20,743 bases of DNA, from NCBI GenBank assembly GCA_964636885.1, contig CAZWVA010000049.1, forward strand, positions 1 through 20,743, written 5' to 3'. Position 1 is the stretch's first letter; each line of letters opens with the position of its first letter. The position numbers were made by a program, and so were the translations under genes. The notes under the pieces were generated by a model. The model was not told where the DNA came from, made no database searches, and worked only from the letters and a program-made list of their open reading frames with translations. Shown here piece by piece: positions 1-8,362 of this stretch. The DNA is from CAZWVA01 sp964636885 (GTDB lineage: Bacteria > Desulfobacterota_D > UBA1144 > Nemesobacterales > CSP1-2).

Positions 1-117
1 ATCCTGTACCTCATATTCGCTCAGTGGCTCGTTTCCATGTTATCATTAACTCCTATATTTCCCTGTCATTCGGGTTTTTTTTCTTTATTTCAGACGTTGA
101 ATCGGAGGTCATGCGTT

Positions 118-1662
118 ATGTTGGATAGAATAAGCGTTGATATAATGGATGGGATAAAAGAGAGGGTTTTCGGGATCGTTTCTGACTGCCAAAAGAGGCT
201 CAGTCACTGTCATTATATAGACATAAGGATAGGGGTGAGCGAGTCTAGGTTCGCGATGGCCCAAAAGGGTACATCGAAGGAAGGTGGGGAAGAGACACAG
301 ATGTCCTTTGGCGTAAGGTCGGTGGCGGGGGACGGTTTAAGTGCATCTGGATACTTCGCCTCTCATCTCGGCGTATCCGATCTAAGAAGGCTAGAAGACG
401 TTATAAAGAGCGGCATAGAGCATGCCTGGAGGCGCTCTCTTGCAAATGCCTCCTTTAAACAGGAGACGAAGGCCCTTTTAGGGGATCTCGGTGAGTCTAT
501 ATCGGGCACGAGTCTTTCCCAGGTTGAGATCCATAGGGATACCGTTCTCCTCCCGTTTAAAGAGGACCCTAGGAAGGTTCCGCTTGAGAGTATAGTGAAA
601 GAAGCCGTAGGTGTATCTGAGTCGGTTGAAAGGCTCTATGATTCAAATGGCTACAACATGATCCGTATATTCACGAGCCTTACGAGGGAGGTTTTTGCAT
701 CTTCGGAAGGGGCCCTAATCGACCAGACGTATCCTCTAACCGAGGGTTTTGTTTATGTAGTCGTCGGGGACGAGTCACACTACGACCATCTCGGTGGGAG
801 ATGCGGATGGGAGGCTATATACGGGGAGAACCCTTTCGATAAAACACTCCACGATTTTGCCCTAGACCTTGCAAGTGAGACGATAGAGCTCTCTATGGCC
901 GAGGTGCTCACATCAACCGAGAGGGAGGTTGTGGTGGTTACGGATCCCCATTATAACGCGCTCCTAGTCCACGAGATCATAGGTCACCCGGTCGAGGCGG
1001 ACAGGGCGCTTAAGATGGAGACCGCCTACGCCGGGAGGAGCTGGCTCTTTAGGGGGCTTAACAACAACCAGATAGGAAAGAAGGTGGCTTCGGATCTAGT
1101 GACCGCCTATTCGGATACGTCGCTTCCCGGATACGGAAACTACAAATACGACGCCGAAGGGGTTATGGGAAGGAGGGTAATCCACATAGATAAAGGGGTG
1201 TTTAAGGGTTTTTTAAACAGTCGAGAAACGGCGGCGATACTCAAGGAGGAGCCAAACGGTGCCATGCGTGCAGGGAACAGTTACTTTATTCCACTTGTCA
1301 GGATGACAAACACCGTGTTTGCCCCAGGGAATAGAAACCCCGAAGACATAATCAAGGAAGTGGATGACGGGTATTATCTGGTAAGCCACCATACGCCTTC
1401 AATCGGTGAGTCCCGCGAGAACTTCAGCATATCCGCAAGGCGTGTCTATAGGATTAAAAACGGCGAACCAGTTAAGCTCTATAGAAGCGGTGGGATGACC
1501 TCGGATTCTAGGAACTATCTTATGAGCATAGATGCCGTTGGGAATGATTTCAGGCTCTATCCCATGCCGAACTGCGGAAAGGGAGTCCCAATGCAGGCCC
1601 TCCGCGTGGGAAACGGTGGACCTACGATGCGCGGAAGGGCGAGGCTTACCGGAGGGAGGTAG
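118..1662 (+). CDS. tldD: TldD family zinc metalloprotease (TldD subunit)
   Basis: TldD is the catalytic half of the TldD/TldE heterodimer, a cytoplasmic zinc protease that degrades unfolded or modified peptides (in E. coli it matures microcin B17 and degrades CcdA). Visible here: the HExxxH zinc motif HEIIGH at residues 285-290 and, near the C-terminus, the MPNCGKG segment with Cys486, the expected third ligand. The product is 514 aa, within the family range. The frame is open to the left edge of the window, but I chose the ATG at 118 because GGAGGT lies 8 nt before it and the family N-terminus starts about there. The ATG at 111 is out of frame and stops at once. The partner pmbA/tldE lies convergently downstream. 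Arg codons are mostly AGG/AGA (30 AGR to 8 CGN by hand count). Confidence 0.93.
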   Translation: MLDRISVDIMDGIKERVFGIVSDCQKRLSHCHYIDIRIGVSESRFAMAQKGTSKEGGEETQMSFGVRSVAGDGLSASGYFASHLGVSDLRRLEDVIKSGIEHAWRRSLANASFKQETKALLGDLGESISGTSLSQVEIHRDTVLLPFKEDPRKVPLESIVKEAVGVSESVERLYDSNGYNMIRIFTSLTREVFASSEGALIDQTYPLTEGFVYVVVGDESHYDHLGGRCGWEAIYGENPFDKTLHDFALDLASETIELSMAEVLTSTEREVVVVTDPHYNALLVHEIIGHPVEADRALKMETAYAGRSWLFRGLNNNQIGKKVASDLVTAYSDTSLPGYGNYKYDAEGVMGRRVIHIDKGVFKGFLNSRETAAILKEEPNGAMRAGNSYFIPLVRMTNTVFAPGNRNPEDIIKEVDDGYYLVSHHTPSIGESRENFSISARRVYRIKNGEPVKLYRSGGMTSDSRNYLMSIDAVGNDFRLYPMPNCGKGVPMQALRVGNGGPTMRGRARLTGGR

Positions 1663-1687
1663 CTATGGTACCGGTATACGGCACTCC

Positions 1688-2368
1688 TTATCGGGTGTCA
1701 CTTAAGGGTATAAGGTCACAGTAATAAAAACGGTTGTCTCTTAGGACGATTTCGCCTATTCTATGCGATACCCTTTTCCTGAATATCGGTCCATCGTAAA
1801 CGAAGGAATGAAATTCGCCGTTTTCCCCACATGGGTCAACCCCGGATGGGAGACTCGATAAGAATCCTTCATCAAAGGTTCTACCAACGAATCCCCTATC
1901 CAAGGCATTTGAGTCGACGCAGACGGTAACCGCCTTGAATCCCATAGCTATGAACGTATGGGCGAGCTCATCCGTATTCCTTCCCCATATGGGAAAGATC
2001 CCATTCATGCCTATCCTTGCCAGATTCCCTTCCCTGTATCTTCTTACGTCCTCTAGGAAGATGTCTCCAAAGACCACGGAGTTAACGCCGTCTCTCTTAT
2101 ACCTCAAAAGGACCTCTTCCATCTTGGACTCGTATTCCTCATTGGAGGCGTTTTTTGGGATAAGGACCTTCTCAAGGGGATACCCCAGGGAATCTGCCTG
2201 CTGCTCAAGTAAGGTCCGTCTCAGACCGTGCATGCTGACCCTGTCGTACTCCTCTGTAACTGTTGTTAGTAAAGCCGATACCTTGGTGTTTCTTCCCTTT
2301 TGGATTTCATAAAGGGCCATTGCGCTGTCTTTCCCACCGCTCCATGAAAATAGGACCCTTTCCGTCAT
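1688..2368 (-). CDS. DUF71/Dph6-like PP-loop ATP pyrophosphatase
   Basis: This 226-aa protein belongs to the adenine-nucleotide alpha hydrolase (PP-loop) superfamily, COG2102. Archaeal and eukaryotic members (Dph6) amidate diphthine on EF2. Bacteria lack diphthamide, so the substrate here is unknown, although some bacterial members have been predicted to act in B12 salvage. Visible: the ATP-binding SGGKDS loop at residues 10-15, the segment GDIFLEDVRRYRE, the FPIWGR motif, and the family signature DPCGENGEFHSFVYDGP near the C-terminus. The start is the ATG at 2368, preceded by TAGGAG; a longer frame to 2416 would run into the upstream gene and lacks such support. It lies 13 nt after the stop of pmbA on the same strand, so the two are probably co-transcribed. 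Its 3' end converges on tldD, 25 nt away. Confidence 0.88.
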   Translation of the reverse strand: MTERVLFSWSGGKDSAMALYEIQKGRNTKVSALLTTVTEEYDRVSMHGLRRTLLEQQADSLGYPLEKVLIPKNASNEEYESKMEEVLLRYKRDGVNSVVFGDIFLEDVRRYREGNLARIGMNGIFPIWGRNTDELAHTFIAMGFKAVTVCVDSNALDRGFVGRTFDEGFLSSLPSGVDPCGENGEFHSFVYDGPIFRKRVSHRIGEIVLRDNRFYYCDLIPLSDTR

Positions 2369-2381
2369 CGTACTCCTACCG

Positions 2382-3857
2382 TTATAACTCTTCGACAAAC
2401 TCGGCGATGTTCTCAAGCCTTACCCCTTTTACGGCGATCTCGGGGGCGATTACCACTTCATGTGAGTCCCAAACCAAGGTTGTCCTTTTCTCCCTCGATA
2501 TCGCCGTTATGTTTTGAAGGAGGTTTACGAAGTTATCGTTTATCCTTACGGTATTGGGTTTTAGAGGCTCGTCCAGTTTGCCGTCCCTGATTGTATAGGA
2601 ATCCCCGATAACGGTGCCCGTAAAATGCGCCTTTGCCAGTCCATAGACCGGATAGAGATACCAGAGCCTCCCTATATATATTCCGCTCTTTACGCGGGAG
2701 ATCAATTTTTCCGAATCCATCTCCCTTGTCCCTTCTATCACGAGGTTCGTTGCGAATATGGAACTCTTACGCCTAAAGTCCCTGCCGCTATCCCCAAACC
2801 TGAATCCGTTTCTGGGGGTGAATCTAACCGTGTTGCTCTCGTATTTCTTTGCATAATAGTGATTCGAGAGAAACCCAACAAGCCTTCCCCCCTCTATGAG
2901 ATCCGTTCTTCCCGTGGGAAGTCCCTCACAAGTGATCTTCTTACTTCCGACCTCCCAGAGCCTTGCCCCATCGTCATAGATACAAACGATGTTTGAGGCA
3001 ACCTTCTTCCCCAGCTTTCCAACAAATGGGGAGTTACCCGAATCTATAGAGCTAAGGGATAGGGCGGGGATTATCATCTCCGAAAACAGCATGGCGACGG
3101 CCTGCCTTCCAAGAACCACGTTGTACGTACCGGATAGTATCCTCTTTCCACCAACGGTGCTTATCGCGCTTATAGCCGCCATCTCTCCCGCCTCTTCCGG
3201 CCTGAACTTGTCGATATGGGTTGCTGTGGTCCAGCCGGTGCCCTTTGCGTTGCTATCCTCAATCATCGCGGTGATCGAGGCGAAAAGAGCGGAGGACTCG
3301 TCGTAGTCATTGATCCCACGCGTGTTTGCAACGGCTATCCTTTCCTTTAGAATCGTTACGTCGCCCCCAACTATGAGGCCTTGTAGATACCCAGCTTCTT
3401 TGAACGTAACCAACGCCCCTTTTAGGGCACGCCAACCGAGGGAGAGCATCTCTTCGTCCTCCAGATCCATTACCCTATTGTCGTGGTAGGAGATGAGTTT
3501 GGGGGGTTCATCCGTGGGAGGAGGAAGCGATTTAAAATCCGGGTCTCTTACGGCGTTTTGCCTGGCCCTGTCTAGCGCCCTTCTTATTCCATCTGGGCTG
3601 AGGTCCCCGGTCTCGCTTCCGAATCCCACTCTGGTTCCATCGACTGTGTGAAACACGGCCAGGACCCCGACCCCGTATCCTACTATGTTCTTTGGCTCAT
3701 GGATCCCGCTACAGGGGATGTCCGATGTGTAGTTGATCCTAACGGTCAGATTATCGTTCCAGGAGGCGAATATCTCGGCCTCTCTTATATCGGCCTGGGA
3801 TTCGACAAGAGAAATGCCATCCTTCACGCATCTTCTTAGATCTTCTATCGAAATCAT
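2382..3857 (-). CDS. pmbA: PmbA/TldE family protein, partner of TldD
   Basis: This 491-aa protein resembles TldE (PmbA), the second subunit of the TldD/TldE protease. The N-terminal domain begins MISIEDLRRCVKDG. The middle contains IAVANTRGIN and the GTGWTTATH region. The C-terminal domain carries NSPFVGKLGKKVASN, GGRLVGFLSNHYYAKK and NGFRFGDSGRDF, where PmbA-type proteins keep similar segments. I see no HExxxH motif, which agrees with TldE being the non-catalytic subunit. The start at 3857 has a G-rich stretch (AAGGGG) about 11 nt upstream. It is divergent from the transglutaminase gene at 4026 across 168 bp and leads an apparent two-gene unit with the DUF71 gene. A PmbA paralogue with another role is possible, but a TldD in the same locus favours a true pair. 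Confidence 0.87.
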   Translation of the reverse strand: MISIEDLRRCVKDGISLVESQADIREAEIFASWNDNLTVRINYTSDIPCSGIHEPKNIVGYGVGVLAVFHTVDGTRVGFGSETGDLSPDGIRRALDRARQNAVRDPDFKSLPPPTDEPPKLISYHDNRVMDLEDEEMLSLGWRALKGALVTFKEAGYLQGLIVGGDVTILKERIAVANTRGINDYDESSALFASITAMIEDSNAKGTGWTTATHIDKFRPEEAGEMAAISAISTVGGKRILSGTYNVVLGRQAVAMLFSEMIIPALSLSSIDSGNSPFVGKLGKKVASNIVCIYDDGARLWEVGSKKITCEGLPTGRTDLIEGGRLVGFLSNHYYAKKYESNTVRFTPRNGFRFGDSGRDFRRKSSIFATNLVIEGTREMDSEKLISRVKSGIYIGRLWYLYPVYGLAKAHFTGTVIGDSYTIRDGKLDEPLKPNTVRINDNFVNLLQNITAISREKRTTLVWDSHEVVIAPEIAVKGVRLENIAEFVEEL

Positions 3858-4025
3858 GAGGTTCTTACCCCTTTTATTGTTTTTACAATCGATTATTGAT
3901 TGCGGAGGAGAACCCCGATATTTTATCCATAAACGTGCCTTTTGTTAAACCCCTGTTAATAGCACTGTGTATGGAATTCGGCTGGCACTTGAGAGTGATA
4001 TGAAAGAAGTGTAGATTATTCGTAT

Positions 4026-5447
4026 ATGAGACCGGCCTTCCTTATAGTTTTTGTATTTCTGCTTTCTCTTGATGTTTCTAAGACCCTCGGTTTAGATAGC
4101 GTTTTGGAAGAAGAATGGATGGGTGTCTATTCGGGAGACAGTAGGGTCGGCTACTCTCACACCTATATCAAACCAGAAGGGAAGAAGAGGAGGGTCTTTG
4201 AAGAAACGAACCTAAGGATGGCCGTTCTTGGAGCCGATATGGATGTGAAGGTGAAGTCCAGTTACGTGCTAAGCGGGTGGAGAATCGAGGCATTTGATTT
4301 TTCCATGAAATCCGGTTCCATGGACTTAAGTGCGACTGGAAAGAGGGAGGGAAATGAACTTAAAATACGGGTTTCTTCGGTCTCAGGAACAAATGAGATC
4401 TCTTTCCCACTTGAGGGCGAACTTCTTGTTTCTCCCGTTCTCTATAGATGGCTTAGCGAAAAGAACCCGCAGATTGGCAAAACCTATGAGATAACCCTTT
4501 TCGATCCGATCTCGGTTCTAACCGGGGCGGGTGCGTCGGGTTTAAAGGCGACCCTAAGCGTGGAGGGGGAAGAGGAGGTAATGATCCCTCTCGGTGTCTT
4601 TAAAACCCGTAGGGTCAAGATGACGTTTGCGGGGTCCCAAATCACGGCTTGGGTAACAGAAAGGGGTGAAACCATAAAAGAGGTTTCTCCTCCGGGGCTC
4701 CTCACTGTAAGAGAGAGCGAGGACAGCGTCTTGAGAGGATCCCTTTCTGGTCTCGATATCATGGGGAAGACCGCCATCTCTTCGGATGCGATTCTTAAGA
4801 ACGCAAGGAGCCTGAGATTACTCCGCCTCAGGGTTCAGGGAATAGGGTCTACCGAGGGGCTCGATCTTGGGGATGATGACAGGCAGTCCTATAAGGACGG
4901 CTTTATAGAGGTAAGGGTTGGAGATATCTCAAAGGTGAATTCCTATTCCATTCCGTATTCGGATGAGGGGTATAGACCGTACATGAAACCTGGAGTCCTC
5001 ATACAGAGCGATGATCCGAGGATAATAGAGAAGGCAAGGGAGATTGTAGGTGGAGAGAGGGATTCCCTTAAGGCCGCTAGGAAGATTAGCGATTGGGTCT
5101 ATAGAAATCTGGAGAAGACCCCGACTATCAGCCTTCCAAATGCCCTTGACGTTCTACAGACGAAAAAGGGGGACTGTAACGAACACGCCGTCCTATTTGC
5201 CGCCCTCTCTCGTTCCATCGGGATTCCCACGAAGATCGTCCTCGGTGTTGTCTTCCTCGATGGGAAGTTCTATTATCATGCCTGGAACGAGGTATTCGTC
5301 GGGGATTGGATCGCCGTTGATCCCACGTTCGGACAGTTTCCTGCCGATGCCTCTCATGTAAAATTCGTAGAAGGGGATCTCAGCAGGGGCATGGAGATCA
5401 TCAGGTTGGTAGGCAATATTAAACTCGAAATAGAGGAAGCATCGTAG
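4026..5447 (+). CDS. Secreted transglutaminase-like cysteine protein
   Basis: A 473-aa exported protein with a C-terminal transglutaminase-like (papain-fold) domain. Residues 1-22 form a signal peptide with a hydrophobic core (FLIVFVFLLSL). The middle 300 or so residues look beta-rich and I do not recognise them as a named domain. The catalytic triad is intact: Cys384 in KGDCNEHA, His418 in YYHAWNEV and Asp432 in AVDPTFG. Bacterial members of this group act as peptidases or amidases more often than as cross-linkers; the substrate is unknown, but the site of action should be the periplasm. The TPR lipoprotein follows after only 7 nt, so this is the first gene of an envelope operon. The ribosome binding site is weak (AGAAGTG). 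The 168-bp divergent gap upstream must hold its promoter, but I could not fix it. Confidence 0.85.
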   Translation: MRPAFLIVFVFLLSLDVSKTLGLDSVLEEEWMGVYSGDSRVGYSHTYIKPEGKKRRVFEETNLRMAVLGADMDVKVKSSYVLSGWRIEAFDFSMKSGSMDLSATGKREGNELKIRVSSVSGTNEISFPLEGELLVSPVLYRWLSEKNPQIGKTYEITLFDPISVLTGAGASGLKATLSVEGEEEVMIPLGVFKTRRVKMTFAGSQITAWVTERGETIKEVSPPGLLTVRESEDSVLRGSLSGLDIMGKTAISSDAILKNARSLRLLRLRVQGIGSTEGLDLGDDDRQSYKDGFIEVRVGDISKVNSYSIPYSDEGYRPYMKPGVLIQSDDPRIIEKAREIVGGERDSLKAARKISDWVYRNLEKTPTISLPNALDVLQTKKGDCNEHAVLFAALSRSIGIPTKIVLGVVFLDGKFYYHAWNEVFVGDWIAVDPTFGQFPADASHVKFVEGDLSRGMEIIRLVGNIKLEIEEAS

Positions 5448-5454
5448 AGGGAAC

Positions 5455-7233
5455 ATGAGGTTAAGAGAAAAAGACTATAAATCAAAACTGGCTTTAATCG
5501 CGCTTCAGCTCGTGCTCCTCTGCTCTTGCACCACCAAAACGATAGAGGCCCAGACGAGAAACGCGGTTAAAACCGAGTCCCGATCGAGCAAGTACGAAGC
5601 CTATTACCATTTTACCCTTTCTAAACTTCACTTTCTTCGGGGCGATTTCAAAGAGGCCCTGAAAGAGATCCAGACCGCCGAGGGGTACGACCCGAATTCC
5701 GCCTCCATAAAGTACGATCTTGCCATGATATATATGAGCTTAAACCGGTTTGGAAGTGCCGTGGAGAAGCTCGAAGAGGCCGTAAGGGTAAACCCAAACT
5801 TTGCCCCTGCCCATGGACTCCTTGGAAAGATATACGCATCATCGGGGGACCCTTCAAAGAGGCAGGAGAGCATACGGGAATTAACGAAGGCCATAGAACT
5901 CAACCCCAACGATGCGGAATCCTATCTGTTTCTCGGAATCGTGCAGGTGGAGGCGAAGGAGTTCGATAAGGCCAAAAATAGCTTTGAGAGGTTTACCGGT
6001 CTCCTTCCGGAGGATGAAAGAGGATACTATTTTCTCGGAAGGCTGAACCTCGAAAAGGGGAATCTGGGTGAATCCGAATCCTACTATAAGAAGTCGCTTG
6101 AGATAAACCCCAGCTATCCTTCTGCCCTGATAGACCTGGCCCTTGTATACGAGAAACAGGGGAGGCTGGAGGAGTCCGAGAATATATACAAGAACCTCGT
6201 CTCCCTCTTTCCGATGAATTTCGAGGCCTACGTCCGCTACGGGAATTTCCTCTTTAGGGTAAACCGCCTGGCGGATGCGGCGGTCCAGTTTAAGAAGGCA
6301 GAGGAACTCGATTATCAAAACCCGGATTTAAAGCTTAGGCTCGGCCTTCTCTACATCGAGAAGAAGGAATTCGATAAGGCTATAGAGCAATTCAAACTCA
6401 TCCTCCTGGGAAGACCGGATGACGAAAGAGCCAAATACTACCTGGCGCTTTCGTATACGGAGACGGGCAAATACGATGAGGCTCTCCGTATCCTGGATAC
6501 CATACCAGAGGGGTCCCCTTTCTATAGCGATGCGCTGATTCAGAGGGGATACGTGTTTGAAAAGATGGGAGAACCGGAGAGATCCCTCAAAATGGTGGAG
6601 GAGGCTCTAAAGCGTAATCCCGATAACGAGGCGGTTGTGAACTACCTTGGGGCTCTTTATAGGAAGCTGGGGAGAAATGGGGATGCGATAAGGCTCTACA
6701 AGGATTTTCTAAAAACCCATCCGCGTAGCGAGGTTATATACTACTCCCTCGGGGTGACCTATTACCTAGCGAAGGATGAAGACGAGTCCATAAACGCGAT
6801 GAAGAAGGTGCTTGAAATCAATCCGAATCACTCTGACGCCTTGAATTTTATAGGATACACGTATGCCGAAAGGGGGGAGAAGCTAGACGAGGCCGAAAGG
6901 CTCGTGAGAAGGGCGCTCGAGATATCACCCAATAAGGGCCACATAATAGATAGCCTTGGGTGGATCTATTATAAGAAAGGGGACCTCGATAAGGCACTGG
7001 AGTTCCTAGAGAAGGCCGCTCAATTCATGTCCGATGACCCGACCGTTATGGAGCACCTGGGGGATGTTTATAGCGACAAGGGGGATAAGCTTAAAGCCCT
7101 TGGGTACTATGAGAAGAGCCTAGAGCTAAACGGCGATGAGGATAAGGAACTAAAGAAGAGGGTCGAGAGGAAGATAGATGCGATTAGACAAAAACTAAAT
7201 GCAAGGGTTAGAGAGGAGAGGAATGTAGATTGA
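5455..7233 (+). CDS. TPR-repeat lipoprotein
   Basis: A 592-aa protein built almost wholly of tetratricopeptide repeats, which form a superhelix for protein-protein binding. The N-terminus is a lipoprotein signal: basic residues, then LALIALQLVLLCSC with the lipobox LCSC and acceptor Cys25. From about residue 46 to 580 the 34-residue TPR pattern recurs, around 14-15 times by eye. Clear units include AEGYDPNSASIKYDLAMIYM, AIELNPNDAESYLFLGIV, LEINPSYPSALIDLALVYEK and LEISPNKGHIIDSLGWIYYK. The C-terminal 30 residues are charged and probably helical. The start ATG follows GAGGGA. It sits 7 nt after the transglutaminase-like gene and overlaps the start of the DUF4292 lipoprotein gene, so the three should be translated together. 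A scaffold role at the outer membrane is inference; the binding partner is unknown. Confidence 0.88.
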   Translation: MRLREKDYKSKLALIALQLVLLCSCTTKTIEAQTRNAVKTESRSSKYEAYYHFTLSKLHFLRGDFKEALKEIQTAEGYDPNSASIKYDLAMIYMSLNRFGSAVEKLEEAVRVNPNFAPAHGLLGKIYASSGDPSKRQESIRELTKAIELNPNDAESYLFLGIVQVEAKEFDKAKNSFERFTGLLPEDERGYYFLGRLNLEKGNLGESESYYKKSLEINPSYPSALIDLALVYEKQGRLEESENIYKNLVSLFPMNFEAYVRYGNFLFRVNRLADAAVQFKKAEELDYQNPDLKLRLGLLYIEKKEFDKAIEQFKLILLGRPDDERAKYYLALSYTETGKYDEALRILDTIPEGSPFYSDALIQRGYVFEKMGEPERSLKMVEEALKRNPDNEAVVNYLGALYRKLGRNGDAIRLYKDFLKTHPRSEVIYYSLGVTYYLAKDEDESINAMKKVLEINPNHSDALNFIGYTYAERGEKLDEAERLVRRALEISPNKGHIIDSLGWIYYKKGDLDKALEFLEKAAQFMSDDPTVMEHLGDVYSDKGDKLKALGYYEKSLELNGDEDKELKKRVERKIDAIRQKLNARVREERNVD

Positions 7234-7994
7234 AGAAATACCCTTTATTCCTATGCCTGTTTTTTCTTCTTTCCTGTGCGAAAAAAACGGTAGAGGTCGA
7301 TTTAAGGGGCGTTAGCCTTGCGGAGGTTCTAAACAGGGTAAGACGGTCAGAAAACGGGGTTGAGTCCGTAAGGGGGCTGGCCTCGGTGAGCGTAAGGTCC
7401 CCCGATAGGAGGGTTTCTTTCAATCAGGTCACGATCGCCGAGGAGCCCAACCTTCTTCGTCTTGAGGCGCTGGCTCCATTTGGGAGGACGGCGGGTATGA
7501 TAATATCCGATGGTCAGAAGATCTACGTGTTTTCGTCAAGGGAGGAGGAGGTCTTTGATAGCGCCGAGGAGTTCGATTTTTCCCTATTCTACCCTGAGCT
7601 TCCCATAAGGGTAAGGGTGGATAACCTGGTGAACCTTCTCCTGGGGCGTCTTCCGGAGAAGCCCGATTACGAGGGTTCTCGGATTGAATTGGGTAAGGGA
7701 TCGTCCCATATACTTCTAACCCTTTTCGACGAAAATGGGGAAAGAAGCGTCCTCTGGATTAACCCCATAAACTACAGGATCGAAAAGGCCAAGATAAACC
7801 TTGACGGAGGTATTACGGCTACATGCAGGTTCGGGGATTTTAAGGACTTTGGCGTTGGAGTTTATCTTCCAAAGAGAATAGAGATGGAGGTGGATGGGTT
7901 CTCTATCTCTATAAACTACAACGATCGGGTTGAGGTAAACCGTGACGTAGATAGAAGCCTATTTAAGCCACGGCCCTCCCGTGGTCAGATTTGA
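7230..7994 (+). CDS. DUF4292 (LolB-like) lipoprotein
   Basis: A 254-aa lipoprotein. The signal peptide MKKYPLFLCLFFLLSC ends in the lipobox LLSC with acceptor Cys16. The mature part looks like the LolB/LppX-type half-barrel fold annotated as DUF4292: a segment VRGLASVSVRS, then PNLLRLEALAPFGRTAGMIISDGQKIYVFS, which is typical of that family, and a C-terminal YLPKRIEMEVDGFSISINY. Such proteins are thought to bind lipids or lipoproteins at the outer membrane; a specific function here is not known. The start is a TTG whose last bases overlap the TGA stop of the TPR gene (TTGA), so translation is probably coupled; AGGAGAGG lies about 10 nt upstream. The stop codon overlaps the -35 box of the next promoter. 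Confidence 0.8.
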   Translation: MKKYPLFLCLFFLLSCAKKTVEVDLRGVSLAEVLNRVRRSENGVESVRGLASVSVRSPDRRVSFNQVTIAEEPNLLRLEALAPFGRTAGMIISDGQKIYVFSSREEEVFDSAEEFDFSLFYPELPIRVRVDNLVNLLLGRLPEKPDYEGSRIELGKGSSHILLTLFDENGERSVLWINPINYRIEKAKINLDGGITATCRFGDFKDFGVGVYLPKRIEMEVDGFSISINYNDRVEVNRDVDRSLFKPRPSRGQI

Positions 7995-8019
7995 AAAGGA
8001 ACCATAGAGTCCTTATAAT
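7991..8019 (+). promoter_or_regulatory. Sigma-70-type promoter for ptsH-ptsI
   Basis: TTGAAA (7991-7996) and TATAAT (8014-8019) are separated by exactly 17 bp, matching the housekeeping consensus at 11 of 12 positions. Transcription would begin near 8026, some 50 nt before ptsH. The -35 box overlaps the stop codon of the DUF4292 gene, so the PTS pair can be expressed apart from the envelope operon upstream. Confidence 0.72.
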
Positions 8020-8074
8020 AAAATGGGGTCAATATAAGAGCGTGGATTTCCTGTAGAATTTGGATTTCTAACCA

Positions 8075-8362
8075 TTGGATGGAAACGATTTGGAAGTAAC
8101 CAGGGTGTTTAAAATAAAAAACAGGCTAGGCCTTCACGCGCGTGCCGCGGCTACCTTCGTGCGGCTCTCAAATAGGTTCTCCTCCGATATAAAGCTTATA
8201 AAGGACGGTTACGAGGTAAACGGAAAGAGCATATTGGGTATACTATCCCTTGCGGCGGTACAGGGGAGTGAAATAAAGGTATCCGCCAAGGGTGAAGATG
8301 CAAGGGAGGCCCTTATCGAGATCGAGAAGCTTATAGAGAGCGGATTCGGTGAGGGGACATGA
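8075..8362 (+). CDS. ptsH: Phosphocarrier protein HPr
   Basis: HPr is the small cytoplasmic carrier that takes phosphate from enzyme I on a histidine. The active site is the His in RLGLHARAA (residue 21 with this start). The regulatory serine region NGKSILGIL is also present, so phosphorylation by an HPr kinase is possible. The product is 95 aa, slightly longer than the usual 85-90. No ATG fits. The TTG at 8075 has no clear ribosome binding site. The TTG at 8090 would put the histidine at residue 16, close to the usual 15, and has GGA 6 nt before it, so it may be the true start. The gene overlaps ptsI by ATGA, so translation is coupled. There is no EII gene in view. Confidence 0.9.
   Translation: MDGNDLEVTRVFKIKNRLGLHARAAATFVRLSNRFSSDIKLIKDGYEVNGKSILGILSLAAVQGSEIKVSAKGEDAREALIEIEKLIESGFGEGT

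Noticed and set aside
61..92. Possible terminator CCCTGTCATTCGGG followed by a T run
   Set aside because: The stem is only three base pairs, too weak to call.
37..117. N-terminal extension of tldD
   Set aside because: The frame is open to the left edge, but the ATG at 118 has a strong ribosome binding site and fits the family N-terminus.
3983..3998. Possible sigma-54 site beginning TGGCAC before the transglutaminase-like gene
   Set aside because: No GC at the -12 position at the required spacing.
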